A stretch of 64,000 bases of DNA, taken from Trema orientale. Lineage: Eukaryota > Streptophyta > Magnoliopsida > Rosales > Cannabaceae. The notes beneath the pieces are model-generated. The model was not told the DNA's origin and did not search any database. It worked only from the letters and a program-made list of their open reading frames with translations. The stretch spans positions 1,075,654 through 1,139,653 of the forward strand of contig JXTC01000050.1 in NCBI GenBank assembly GCA_002914845.1, written 5' to 3'. This document shows positions 11,301 to 28,569 of the stretch, piece by piece. Both the position numbers and the translations under genes were made by a program. The stretch's first letter is position 1, and each line of letters starts with the position of its first letter.

Positions 11301-13622
11301 AAATGTTCTGATGGAATAGATGTTGTCAATTGCATCTCTATTAGCACTATGCAGAAGCCCAAATTAGACATTGATCCTCAAGCTGGTTTTCTTGCTTCCA
11401 GCAGTAAGGAAAAGACTCGTAGTGCTGAAGCTGATGATATTGATTATCAGCAATTTACTAGCAGAGTGGAAGATGGGAATGATGAGTCAATATCTGGTCA
11501 TTGTGGGCCCAGGAACGAGGAAGAATGTGGTCCAGCAAAGGATGCAAATGGTTTTCTGGCTTCTAACATAATGGATTCTGTGCATGAAAAAAGCACTGAA
11601 CCTAGTTTCTGTAGTTCTAATATTGACGAGAAACCACATTTAGTTAGCAATGGTGTTAATAGTGTTTCTTCTAGTACTTTCTATGAGTCTAAGATTATTG
11701 GCTCTAACAGCAATCATGTTACATCAGACACAGATGCTGTAACTGGTGGTGATCATGGTAGAAGTTCAGGAAGCTATTTACGTGTTCCTCCTTTGAATGA
11801 GCAAGATTTTGTTGATGTAGTTAGCACAGAGAATCCCAACTTTAAAATGGAGGAACCCTCAGAAAAAACGAGTTTCCAGAGCAATGTGTTTACTTCAATT
11901 GTTGATGACAATAATGTGAATAACTCTTCTATTGGCGTAGTCGATGTCAGAAACTGCAAGGGTAGTGAGTTTAGTGTTGCTTTTGATAGCAAGGACAAGG
12001 GAATTCATGCGGACACCATCTCTTGCATAGAGCGAGATGGAAAGTCTGGAGGAGACTCACTTAATTTATCCTCGTACGAAGATAAGTTTGCTTCAAAAGA
12101 TAGTGTGGCCTGCAATATGAAAATGGATGATGTTAAACAGGGAAGGGATTTTTCAGACAGCGATCTGCTAAGCCAATTTGATTATGAACAAGGCTATGAT
12201 GGAATAAACAATGTGAATAACCTACCCTTAAGATCAATGTACTCGAAAAATAAAAAAAATAAAGAGGTGAGGAGCTTATGGAATAAGGAGGTTTTTCATG
12301 ATTTTGGCAGCAGTTACGCAGGAATGGGTGCCAGTGCTGGTACAAGCACTGTGAAGGGAAGGAGTTCTGAAGGATTTTCCCTTGTTATTTCAGGGAATGA
12401 CCAGACATTTTCCATCACAAATAACGTGCCTGATACTTGCGGTAGCACTGTGGAGGAGCTTGAGTTGAAAAGAGCTTCTGAAGTTGGTTTAATTCATCCG
12501 TCTGGTAGTGAGCAAATACATGCTGTTGGAGATACTAAATCAGAGGATGCTACCGCGTCTCGGAACAATGAGTTGATGATTGGTTTGGGAAAACATGCGC
12601 GAACTTTTGGAGATGTCATGCCTGAGCTTATCTGGAAAACTGATGAACAAAATTTTCAGCTGAGCAGATTAGCTGATACTTCATCTGCTCCAATGCAATT
12701 ATCTGGCTGTTATTCGAACTCCAATATATTTTCAGACGAGGTATGAAAAACAAAAGATTTATAGTATACTGTATCAAGTAAGTACGTAAATCTTCAAGCG
12801 AAAAAAGAAAAAAGGAATTTAAAAGGATAATAGAATTCTCTGGACCTAGATGAGTTGCTTTTCTCACTCTCCACTTGGGCGTGGGGCTTCAGTTACTGCT
12901 ATGTGCTCATTTAGTCCTCCCTTGGTTTATAACACCCTATAGAGATGTTTATTTCATTTTCAGTAATTTTTTTTTAGCTGAAGATTTATAGTATGGAATT
13001 GATTGGGCTGCTTGTCGTCAACAAAATGTGTGTAAGATATTGTTTTGCATTGTACCAGTTTTTTTTATGAGATTTACGTTATACGATTTATTTTCCTGGA
13101 AATTCAGAATTTTTAGCTAGAGCTTATTATGGGTCGCCATTAATGATTGTTATTCCTCTTCTATCCTGTAATTATTTTCAATTATGATAATATTAGATGA
13201 TGTCAGGATTCTGGTATTTTATATTTGTCATGAGAACTACTTAAGAATTCTACTTTTGTTGGTAGGGTGCCTACGGAAATCTGAGTGTTGATGACAAGGT
13301 TGAGAGCATGTCAGATCTGGTTGGGCTGGGATCAGGTAGCACGGAACAGTTGCAGTACAATTTTCTGACTGCACAAGGAACCTCCAATTCATATGAATCA
13401 GAGGGCTTCTCACATGCAGACATGAATCAAGGTTTTGATTCCTCTTTTTGGCTTGCAAAGGAAGATTCGACTCTTTTTCCAAAGACTGCTAGCACACATG
13501 AAACCATTGCTGTCTGTGTCTGGTGTAGCAAGGAGTTTTATCATCAGGTTGTTAGCTCCGGAACAGAATTAGATTCAATGGGCATTATGTGTGCGACCTG
13601 CCAGGCCAAGTTCTCTGAGTAA
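8335..13622 (+). CDS. MBD8: MBD8-like methyl-CpG-binding-domain protein with AT hooks (4 exons)
   Basis: Coding exons: 8335-9500, 10358-10499, 10572-12740, 13266-13622 (1277 aa). Phases agree at every junction. Joining exons 1 and 2 restores the unbroken MBD core GWKIVISLRRKEGRVSLFC then RRYVSPNGQQFVSCKEV. Two AT hooks (KRKRGRPRK) lie at about residues 168-176 and 252-260, and the MBD-like fold at about 360-405. Exon 3 has Cys/His clusters near its start (FKCHH, YECQYCH) and then a long Ser/Asn/Asp-rich, probably disordered region. The C-terminus has paired CxxC motifs (CVWC, CATC) suggesting a zinc finger. The order AT hook, MBD, zinc-finger-like end matches Arabidopsis MBD8. The expected role is nuclear chromatin binding; 5mC binding by this subgroup is uncertain. 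The ATG at 8330 is out of frame, so 8335 is used. A serine run at 35-47 comes from a (TCT/TCC)n repeat. Confidence 0.88.
9802..10112. mobile_element. Tourist-like MITE in intron 1 of the MBD8-like gene
   Basis: The 311-bp element begins ggctccgtttggaac and ends gttccaaacggagcc, a perfect 15-bp terminal inverted repeat. The trinucleotide tag is duplicated on both sides (9799-9801, 10113-10115). Length, terminal sequence and 3-bp duplication fit PIF/Harbinger-derived MITEs. It lies wholly in the 857-bp first intron. Confidence 0.85.
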
Positions 13623-15357
13623 CTCAATCTACCTCAGTTTTCCATTAGTGCTCTGGCTCCGGTGATGATGATCCAATTTTTTGTATATCCAACATCTTAT
13701 CGGATCCTAGATACAAGGTAATCTCCATAGCCAAATGATGGCTCAGCTCTTTTGATGTGTTCCCTTTTTTTCAGGATCATGCTGGACCTTTAGAAAATAT
13801 GCAACTAGTGTTGCTCAAATTATATTGTGCAAGATATTATATTAGCTGTTTGAGACACAAATGCAACTGCAGAGGATATTCTGAAAGACGTAATTAATAA
13901 ATTTGAGAATGCTGAATGGTCATATCCTCGTAGGTTCCTGGACTTCATAACGATTCTTGTTAGAAATGGAACTGTAGGGACACTAATGTCTATAATCTAC
14001 CTATGATAAAATTTATGAAGTTTTCTGTGGAATTCTGCTGTTTGTAGGTGGTACAGTTTTCAAGGGTTTGTAGCGATTTCTTTTTTGCCATGTTTACTAA
14101 TTCAAAATGGACTGCTAAGGGAATGGAAATAAGGGAAGTGTTTCCCTTTTTTGTCAATTCATATGTTTACTTATACATTTAGGGCGTGTTTACTGATCCG
14201 TAATGGAAAGCAAAGGGAATGGGAAATGCTTTCTCTTTTGTGTGTTTACGTACTAATTAGAAACACATAAAAGGGAATCTTAGCTTTCCCACTTATTATT
14301 TCTTATTCCCTCAATTACTTTTCTATTGATTCCCCTTACACTCATTCACTTTACGGACATGCTGTTTGTGGTGCAATTAAGTAGATGCATTGAGAAAAAA
14401 ATATATTGGAATTTAATATCATTATCTGGTGGTAAGATATAAGAGATGGGGTTATTGTCGTGCTGCTTGTGTCATGTCTTGCAGAACTAAGAAGGAAGCT
14501 AGATTTTTATTTATATATTTTTTTAAGTAACTTTTTTGTGTGTATTAGACGTATGTTATGGCGTATCTCTCTCTCTCTCTCTCTGTTTTGTTTTGGTGCA
14601 TTAGGTTTTCAAAGGCTTCTTTTTTCAAAGCAGATTATGAATGCTACATTTTCCTTTTTCTTTATAAGAGCAAGTTCTTATATTTTACAGAATCCGTGAT
14701 CGTCAAGCCCCTTTAGATGATGATGTTGATGATAATGACCATGGATATTCTAATTAGTCGTTCTTATTATTTTTTTTTTTCAAACGTAGGTGGATGTGGT
14801 TTCGGAGGATGCAGGATTTTGTTGATTTGCTGTTCAGGTTATGGATTATATAAGGCTAATTTTTGCGGTTAGAAGGTGACCTACTGTGCCATTCATATTG
14901 CATTGTCTCCTCTTTAGTCCAAACGATTGTTTCATCACTGACTATTGATAACAGATTTAGGCATTTTTTCGGTTGACCTATTTTTTCCCCTCAAGAAGGA
15001 AACTGACTAGCCTTTAGGCAGTTCTTTGACTCGCCATTATACTTTGCATAACCTTACCTTCTTCCTCTTCGCATTGAAGCATTTCGGAGGGGGAAAAAAA
15101 ATCATGTCTGTGTCTGGAATAGTGTTTGTTTGTCTGCCTGTAGACTAATGTGCCTTGACCGCTCAGTGGACTGTAACCTCTATGTCTTGTATTCTAGATG
15201 TGATTTTCATTTGGGAAGATTTAAAATGAATGACTTTTGGCATCAGCTTGGAAGTTGCTGATAGCTACTTTTAATGTTCTTGCTTCTCTGTTTTTGCCTT
15301 TTATTTCCTAACATGGTTGGTTTGGCTTTTTCAATTTTCTTTCCAATTTTCTTGTTC

Positions 15358-15432
15358 AACTATTGAATATTAGCTTCCTCAAAAAAAAAAAAAAAGAAAA
15401 AAGAAAAAAGAAAAAAACTATTGAATATTAGC
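15358..15432 (+). mobile_element. Minimal poly(A) insertion with 17-bp direct repeats
   Basis: The 17-mer aactattgaatattagc occurs exactly at 15358-15374 and 15416-15432. Between the copies is a 41-bp insert of ttcctc followed by an A-rich tail interrupted by G. This is the signature of target-primed reverse transcription of almost only an RNA tail. Confidence 0.8.
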
Positions 15433-15791
15433 ATTAGGCTTTATTGTCAGTGTATGTTGAGCTCTGAAACAGACTTATTAGTCATTGATTCTACCTGGAG
15501 AAAATGGGAAGGTTAAAAGTGGGTAGCCCTTTCTTTCGTTGTAAATTACTAAATTGACTTGTGTTGAACTCATCACGTATATTGACTACTAATCTTTTTT
15601 TCTTTTTCTTTTTTGGGAGAAAAATATTGAGTCCTGATCTTGTCACCTTTTTTTTTAGCCCCATCTTATCAACATCTCTGTACTCTCTTCTCTTTATTTG
15701 TCCTGGATACTCTCTGACCTCTACCCTTATTTATCATTTGTCGGTGGTGTGTGGAATGAGTTAATAGTCGTATATTTTATAAGTAGTCGTT

Positions 15792-15841
15792 AAATTGTTT
15801 TTGCCAAATAAAAGTAAAAAAAAAATAAAAATTGTTTTTGC
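15792..15841 (+). mobile_element. Minimal poly(A) insertion with 13-bp direct repeats
   Basis: The 13-mer aaattgtttttgc is exact at 15792-15804 and 15829-15841. The 24-bp insert is caaataaaagt followed by an A run. It resembles the insertion at 15358 but the head sequence does not end in C. Confidence 0.6.
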
Positions 15842-16707
15842 GACTGGCTGGCAACGCATGTGTCAAACAAAGTAGATCATGCTCTGCTTAAATGTTACAC
15901 TAACTAGTAACTTCACAAAAGATTCATTCAGAGCACCAGAAAAAGGAAAAAAAAGAGCTGCCACGTAGCTTTCTACTTCAGCTCTGTGTGTTTGGGAAAA
16001 GATTTCACTGGAATTTATTTTTCTTACTTTCACTATGAGTGGATGAAGAAAGAAGTCGTGGCATGGCATTTCTTTTCTTGCCAAATAAAAATTAAAAAAA
16101 GAAAATTAAAAAAAAAAGACTGAAGAAGAAAACGAGTGTGGAACTGAGACTGATCTCGTTTTGATTGAAGTTTGGTGTATCCTATTCTGCTGCATATATC
16201 TAAATCTAGAAACATACTTCCAAAAGTCGGGGTTTAGGTTCAAAGTGGTGATTGGCGTTACAATAAAACATAGTATGACTATGTTCTGACAATAAGATTC
16301 AGATGATATCCTATCCTTATTTATCCCCAAATCCCAACGTCAATTAGAAATCAAATCCATTCCGAATTTGGCTTAGAAAAAATAGAAACATAATACTTAT
16401 GGCTAATTCTCAATTTCCTCTTTTTTTTATTTCTCTTGTCATTCTTTAGAGAAAAAAAATACCCAAAAGATTAGAAAGATAATAAGATTTAATGAATTAA
16501 AATAAAAAAAGAAAACAAAATTCTTAATGGCAAATTTACGACAGGAAAATGAAATCAATTTTAGGAAAATAATAATAAAAAAATTCTTATTGCCAAAACC
16601 GGAAACTCCCAGTTCCAGCTCCCGGCTCTACCCAAAAAAAAAAGAAAAAAGAAAAAAAAAGAGGGTGACCACTCAGATTGTGGCACCTTTCACAAAAACC
16701 AAAGACA

Positions 16708-16710
<3 letters not shown>

Positions 16711-16741
<31 letters not shown>
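16711..16741. repeat. (CT)n microsatellite in the APRL 5' region
   Basis: A run of about 15 CT dinucleotides lies about 200 bp before the APRL start codon, probably in the 5' UTR or core promoter. CT-rich leaders are frequent in plant genes. Confidence 0.8.
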
Positions 16742-16745
<4 letters not shown>

Positions 16746-16771
16746 TCAACACTCCAAAGCTTCGACGCGAG

Positions 16772-16828
16772 GATGTGCCGGCCTCCCACCACCATTTCGA
16801 CCCTATCTTCTTCAACTTCCATATTTTA
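16772..16828 (+). promoter_or_regulatory. Candidate upstream ORF of the APRL-like gene
   Basis: An 18-codon ATG-to-stop frame (MCRPPTT...SIF) lies 108 bp before the main start codon and just after the CT repeat. If the transcript begins upstream of 16772, ribosomes would meet it first. No transcript data support or exclude this. Confidence 0.35.
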
Positions 16829-16935
16829 GGGTCTTTTTTTTCCTTTTTTTTTTTTCTTTCGCTGAAAATAATAAATTTTGGGTTTGGGTCTGGGTGGGGA
16901 GGCGGGTGCGGTAGTTTCCAGCGTCGTCGATCTTA

Positions 16936-18785
16936 ATGGGGGTTAGGGTTTGGATGAGTGGGATCCTTTTCCTCTTGCTTCTATGGGAGAGCCTCACCCT
17001 CACCTCCGCTTCCGAACCCAGTTTCTGCCCTCCAAAGTCCATCACTGATTCGATCTTAGGGTTCCCACAATCCAATTGCCCCCTCTACGCCGATTCTCGA
17101 TCCTTTCCCTTCAATGGTGTTACCGAGGTACTTTTATATTTATATCTCTATATGTATATATTTCTCTCTTGTTTGTATTTGTTGAAATTGTGATTGTCGG
17201 TTTTATTCGTTTTGTTGGCCCAGTTTTCAAATTTGGGGCTTGTGTTTGAAATTTTGGAATTAAATTTTTTTTTTTTCAAGGAATTCGGGTTTTGATTTTC
17301 CATTTTTTTAAAGTTGATTGTGCTGATTGTTTGAGGGATTAAGGGTTTTGTTTGGTTTTGTGGGAAGTTTGGAATACTCACGTTGCATTTGAAGCAAAAT
17401 TCGTTTTTCAATATAAGTTCTTTTTTCTTATTAGAAGGCAATATAAGTTCTTTTTAAATGCTCTATTCAGTATCATCCTAACATGAATTTGCGAGACTGG
17501 GGAATGTGATTTTTGTTTTTCTGAGAAATGCTTATTGTATTCAATATTAACCGAAAAATAACCATAATTTGGATGACAAGCTCTGTAATATAGAAAAGTC
17601 CCCCTCTGGGGCTTGCTGTCATCATTTCTTTCTAATCTGTTTCGACATGGTGAGCACCTACAGCGTAGTTGAACTTGAGAATTGACGAATTATTATGTTC
17701 TAATCGCGACATTTCATTGTTAATGATGTGAAGGGAGATGAGGTTTCATTACAAAGGGCAGTGAACATGGTTCACAAGAATAGTTATGATTATGTGGCCG
17801 TGCTCTTCTATGCATCTTGGTGCCCTTTCTCTAGGACATTTACGCGAACCTTCTCCATCCTGTCATCTCTCTATCCTTCCATCCCGCATTTTGCAATTGA
17901 AGAATCAGCCATCAGGCCAAGGTTTGCAAATGATACACGCTAAAGTTACTTAGCGTGATATATTTATTTATTTATTTATTTTTAATTATTATCTGTTTTG
18001 GCTTTTGAGTATAAAATTGTGAAGTTTCTACAGCATTCTCTCGAAATATGGAGTTCATGGATTTCCTACTCTCTTCATTTTAAATTCTACAATGCGTGTT
18101 CGATATCATGGCTCTCGGACCCCTGCTTCTCTCATTGCTTTCTATGGTGACGTTACTGGTAAGAATCGAGGCATAATTTGCTGGGTCCTTTTCTTGTTGT
18201 CATATTGATTTGCATTAGGAAGCATAACAGAATGCATGTTTAATTATTTTCCTCAATGACTCTGCCATCTTTCACCATTTCCCTTTGTTATTTCCAAGTG
18301 ATATTCATTGAACATGTTGCTTGAATGTAGGAATCACGATTGCACCACTTGATGAAACATCCCTGGACAGAATTGGAGGCCCATCAACTCAAGAGAAACA
18401 CGGTAGTTCTGATCAGGAAAGCTGCCCATTCTCATGGGCAAGGTCGCCCGAGAACTTGCTCCGTCAGGAAACATATTTGGCGCTGGCCACTGCGTTTGTG
18501 GTTTTGAGATTGCTGTACTTAATTTTTCCTTCTTTGCTTGTAATTGTTCAATGTGCTTGGAGAAGGTACATCCGAAACATGAGATTTGGCACCGTGTTGG
18601 AGCATCCTATCGCCTATCTGAAGCGAGCGGTACTGTTGTCGAACTCCTTAAAGGAGCCTTGCAAGAGGAGCAATTTGCAGGAAGGAGCGATGAATGCCAA
18701 AGCATGGGCATCCAAGTCACTTGCCACTGTCTCAATTGGTGATGCAAGCACCAGCCGGCGTGTGCCAGTGAACGAATGCCACTGA
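16936..18785 (+). CDS. 5'-adenylylsulfate reductase-like (APRL4/6-type) membrane thioredoxin-fold protein (4 exons)
   Basis: Coding exons: 16936-17127, 17734-17921, 18034-18158, 18331-18785 (319 aa, phases consistent). Residues 1-25 form a signal peptide ([14 protein letters not shown]). A thioredoxin-like domain covers about 65-168, with the active-site motif FYASWCPFS near 90-97 and the cis-Pro loop HGFPT near 135-139. A single membrane helix lies at about 217-243 ([20 protein letters not shown]), followed by a basic cytosolic tail. The active site is CxxS, not CxxC, as is usual for APRL proteins. These lack the reductase domain of true APS reductase and so are not expected to reduce APS; they are probably secretory-pathway oxidoreductases or chaperones. 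Exon 2 has no in-frame ATG that would explain a different start. Confidence 0.9.
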
Positions 18786-19500
18786 CCTTCTCAGAAGAGG
18801 TTCAGAACTACGCTAAAAGACTTCGACTTCCGACTCGGATTATCTATGAACGATCCAGCAGCAGAGCATTTGTGCTGGAAGCTTTTTGTTTAAGAAGCTC
18901 ATCGCGGAGCTCTTGATCAGGGTTTAAATTTGGGGTGGTTCAACGTCATTCGATGAAGGTGAAATATGTAACTAAATCTTGATGGTGTAGTAATTCATTT
19001 TTCGGTTTGTCTATATGTTTTAACAGGGATACAATATATAATAGTAGTCATTCAAATTGCACTGGGGAACGCAATTTGCGAATAGGTTAATAATTAGTGT
19101 AACCAACCTTCATATCTGTGTACCAAGAAAGGCCATTCCTTATTTTTGTTTTTGGTTTCTCGTTAAGAACTACGAAATGAATAGCATTTGGTTACTTTTC
19201 ATTTGGAATGGAATTGAAGAAAGATGGGATACACCGTTATACGTGTATTATTTCACCAGTGCCATCAAAGTTGGCGTCTAATAATTTCAATAATAAGAAC
19301 ACTTATTGTCAGAATATCATTCATTTGTTTGTTGCTATTTTCTTTTATTTAAAAAAAAAACGTGTATAAATAAGATGACAAAAATTAGATTCTGAAAACG
19401 TGTTTTGGGGATTAGGTTTCTGAAAAATATCGCCAAACGTGGTCTTATCTTTAGTTTTTCCCGGTTGGCCTGCTGGGTCTTCACGCAGACAGACTTTACT
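18786..19500. other. 3' UTR and spacer between APRL-like and CK1-like genes
   Basis: No coding sequence is supported. The first 200-300 bp probably form the APRL 3' UTR. From about 19480 the sequence is likely the 5' leader of the kinase gene. Confidence 0.5.
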
Positions 19501-19779
19501 CGGCAAAAGGCATCAAATCAATTACTTCTTCGTGTTATAATTAGGGCTTTGAAGAGATCAACATTCAAAAACCAGAGATATCGATTTCGAGAAATTGGTA
19601 TTAATCCCCCGAATCAAGAGTTTCAGTCTTCAATTGATTCAATCCCAATTTCGTTTCTTGATCCATAAATCACAATTTCGTTCTCTTGCCTCAGCACACA
19701 GATCCAATCGAATTCGAGAAGAGAGGGACTGTAACAGGAAAAGCAGCTTTACAGGTTGAAAGCTTTAATATTTTTGGGA

Positions 19780-25478
<5,699 letters not shown>

Positions 25479-26496
25479 TAGGTAATGGGATTTTCACCTT
25501 TTTCAGAATTGATTTTATGTCCTTTCAAATTTTGTAAGTTGCCATCTACTGAGCATTTTTAATGCTTTTCCTGCTACAGGTTAGAAGTAGAGTGCTCATC
25601 AGTTCGATCGCTCATTGGCCAATAGAAGACGCCTATGGTTGGCGGTGCTGGGCGAAGCCGCGAAGTAAAAAGAACTTATTTGATGTTGTGCTTGGACTTG
25701 AGCTATCAGCACTTGAGGATTTCATCGAAACTTAATTTCTTGTTGTGTTCGTGATGTGTAAAGTGTCTTCCCCCAAGATTCTGTTGTTAGTATATCATAG
25801 AGTTTCTTTGATGTTATTTGGTTGTTTTGACTATGTATTTCATCCAATTCAGGATTGAGTTGCTTTGTGTTCTTATTGCTGTATCTTTTTTGGATCAAAG
25901 CCTTGGATGTTCACCTGGATCAGTTTGAACCTATTCAGAATCTTGGAAAGTAAACCTTATGTTTCAGGTATTATCTTGCTATTTTCTCATGAAGTTTCTG
26001 TTAAATTACCTCCCTAAGTTTTCGCCCTACAATGCCACAGAATGAGATGCTTATTTGCATTCCTTTTCGTTTTTTGTTTTGCTCCAGATGTTGATATGAG
26101 AAGGGATTATTCAGATGAATGGGAGACATTCTTTGGCATATTCAAGCTAGTTTTGTCATGTTAAATTATTCTTGTATTGGTCTATTTAATTCTTGGAGCT
26201 TCCTGTTAAAAGGGTCGGGGTATAATTAGTGGAGTCTATAAATTTGGAGCAGGGTCGTCTGTGAAAGGTCTTTCTTTTTTCAGACTCTTGATAGAAAGGA
26301 AAGGAATCTAATTCCCCAAAAAACTCAGGAGATTGACGCTTGTGTGCATTTGACTCGCACAGTAGATAAGAATCTTTTGATTTTCATTAAGCTTTTACAG
26401 TAGAGACAGTACTTGTTTACCTATTTTGCTTTTCTCTGTCTTCTTCTCCTTTGCTTTAGCCTTTTCTGGTGGGGATACGGACTGCTTTAACTCAAG
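25479..26496. other. CKL 3' UTR and downstream spacer
   Basis: No open frame of interest. A possible 3' UTR intron begins at the gtaatg right after the stop codon (about 25482) and could end near the cag at 25580. No RNA gene is seen. Confidence 0.45.
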
Positions 26497-26743
26497 TCAT
26501 CACTGCCGGATCATGCCAATATTCGTTTCCCCACCGAAAAAAAAGACTAAAAATAAGATGAAGAAAAGTTAATTTGTATAGTTAGGAAGGGGGATTATTG
26601 TAGTATTGAGTTTTCATCACTGCCGGATCATGCCATTATTCGTTTCCCCACCGAAAAAAAAGAAAAAAAAGAGACTGAAAATAAGTTGAAGAAAAGTTAA
26701 TTTGTATAGTTAGGAAGGGGGATTATTGTAGTATCGAGTTTTG
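26497..26743. repeat. Two-copy tandem duplication, 117-bp unit
   Basis: Two adjacent copies begin tcatcactgccggatcatgc at 26497 and 26614. Both continue through cgtttccccaccg and end gaagggggattattgtagta. The second copy has a longer A run. The high identity indicates a recent duplication. Confidence 0.85.
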
Positions 26744-26951
26744 TATCATTTGGTTACTTACATTATATATATATGTTTATCATGTCACGAATATAGTCCT
26801 CTTAACGGGATCGATCCTGTCTATGTTTTGGACAAAACAGGTCAGTTTAACTAACATGGTATTAGACAAATGTGAATTGTGTTGGCCAAACTTATGAACA
26901 TGACCAGTCTTATCGAGGGACTACATCTCACATCTCACCCCTATTTATCAT

Positions 26952-27640
26952 TAGGGATGTCAACTTCACCGAACGGGGTGGTACACCACGGTGCACCGGT
27001 CCGAATGGGGCGGGTTTTCACTGTTATAAATAGTGCGGGGCATGGGGCGGGGATTTTCTCTTTAATATTTAGTGGGGCGAGGCAAGCTTGGGATTAAGTA
27101 CCCCGCACCGACCACGTCCTGATTATATATAAGTTAATTTCTATTTTTTTATATAATAGTGATTCGAGTATATATATATATTTTAAAAGAGATCTAATAA
27201 TATATAGTCATATACTAATATTTGTTTGAGTTATTTGGAATTGTGTTAGCTTTATCAATGAATGATATGTTATATGATTTTGGTATTAAATATTTTACAT
27301 TTGACAATTCTAACATGTTAAAGTTTTATTTGAATGTGTTTTTCAGTTATTTAGGTCTAAAATTGGAATTTTCAATGAAGTTAACTTTAATTTTGATTTT
27401 TTTCGATGTATTTAGACTTTTAAAAGATTTAGACTAATATAGGATTGTTTAATTTATTTAAGATGACAATTCCAAATGCCCGATATACCAATGGGGAAAT
27501 CGATCTCCGATTGGGATTCTCCAAAATTGCCCCGCACCAAATAAAATGGTGAATGATGCGGGGATGGTATAGCAAAATAATAATGGCGATAGGGATAGTA
27601 AACACAAAACCGATCTCGACTCACCCCGTTTACATCCCTA
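26952..27640. mobile_element. Non-autonomous hAT-type element with perfect 8-bp target duplication
   Basis: The 689-bp element begins tagggatgtcaac and ends gtttacatcccta. The octamer tttatcat flanks it exactly at 26944-26951 and 27641-27648. The 8-bp duplication and TAGGG-type ends fit hAT elements. Terminal portions are GC-rich and the interior is AT-rich, without a transposase frame. Confidence 0.88.
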
Positions 27641-27648
27641 TTTATCAT

Positions 27649-28509
27649 AATGATATATTATAATGTTTAGGAAAGACACATTACCATAGTATTCTTCACC
27701 AGGAAAATTTCCTTAAAAGACAGTTATTGTGGTATGACCGGATTGTCTCATGATATAATTTCACAAATGACTTGTACCTCGTGGTACCCTCTACCATTTT
27801 CAAAACTCAATTATTGCACTATAAGAGTCGATAGTAGTTATTAGGAAAGAATCAAATAGAAACATTAAAAAAAAAAAAGAGGAATTATGTGTCATCTTGC
27901 TCCACATCTTTGTTATTATAGGAACTTTGGAGCCTATGAAGAAATTGAAAATCGAATTCAAATCATCCAGTTTAATTTAAAAATAATTTATTTATTAGAC
28001 ATGAATTAAAATATTAAATTAGACACATCTGGAAAAAGATGATTTATGATGATGAAGTATTATGTATTAACTCTTTGATAGTTAAAAATAGAAATCGTAG
28101 GAATCTGACCTAGATAGAATTAATTTGGACTAAAATGATTTTTTTAAGAGTGTTGAAAACTGAATTTTTTAGTAATATCATGGTATTACGTGAAACAATC
28201 TGCGATCGTAAAAATATGACTTTTTTAGAACTAGTTAATAGTCACAAATTGTGTGACTCCATCATACAACCTAGAAAAATAAATTTTCAAAATACTTTTA
28301 GAAAGATCATTTTAGTCTAAATCACTACTAGTCAGGTCCGGTCCATTCCCCTAGATTCATTTTGTATGCAGTATGCTTGCTGTAAATGTTTGGCAAAGTA
28401 ATTCTCTAGTTTAGGGTAGACCCTCCCTCTCTAGATTTTGTTTTGTGTGGGACGAGTAGACCCTTTGTCTTTATTGTAAAAGATAGTAACAAATTAGTGA
28501 AACCAAAAA
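27649..28509. other. Intergenic, no gene seen
   Basis: AT-rich with no supported coding frame, RNA gene or complete repeat. Confidence 0.5.
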
Positions 28510-28569
28510 CTAATGTGGAAGTCATTCAAAAAAAAAAAAAAAAGGAAAAAAAAAAACCTAATGTGGAAG
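28510..28569 (+). mobile_element. Minimal poly(A) insertion with 12-bp direct repeats
   Basis: The 12-mer ctaatgtggaag is exact at 28510-28521 and 28558-28569. The 36-bp insert is tcattc followed by an A run with two G. It has the same architecture as the insertion at 15358. Confidence 0.75.

Larger units (their letters stand above)
13623..16600. other. Intergenic between MBD8-like and APRL-like genes
   Basis: The first few hundred bases probably include the 3' UTR of the upstream gene. Fragments with MITE-like ends (gtttact, gtaatgg) occur at about 14090 and 14185-14360. Two tiny poly(A) insertions are listed separately. A short coding-looking tail at 14700-14757 follows a splice-acceptor-like sequence. 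No complete gene is seen. Confidence 0.5.

Noticed and set aside
17881..17943. APRL exon 2 ending at the stop after NDTR
   Set aside because: A donor at 17922 joined to 18034 restores the conserved thioredoxin continuation [10 protein letters not shown].
19405..19668. 87-codon frame upstream of the kinase
   Set aside because: It lies in the probable 5' leader, has no ATG at its listed start and no family resemblance.
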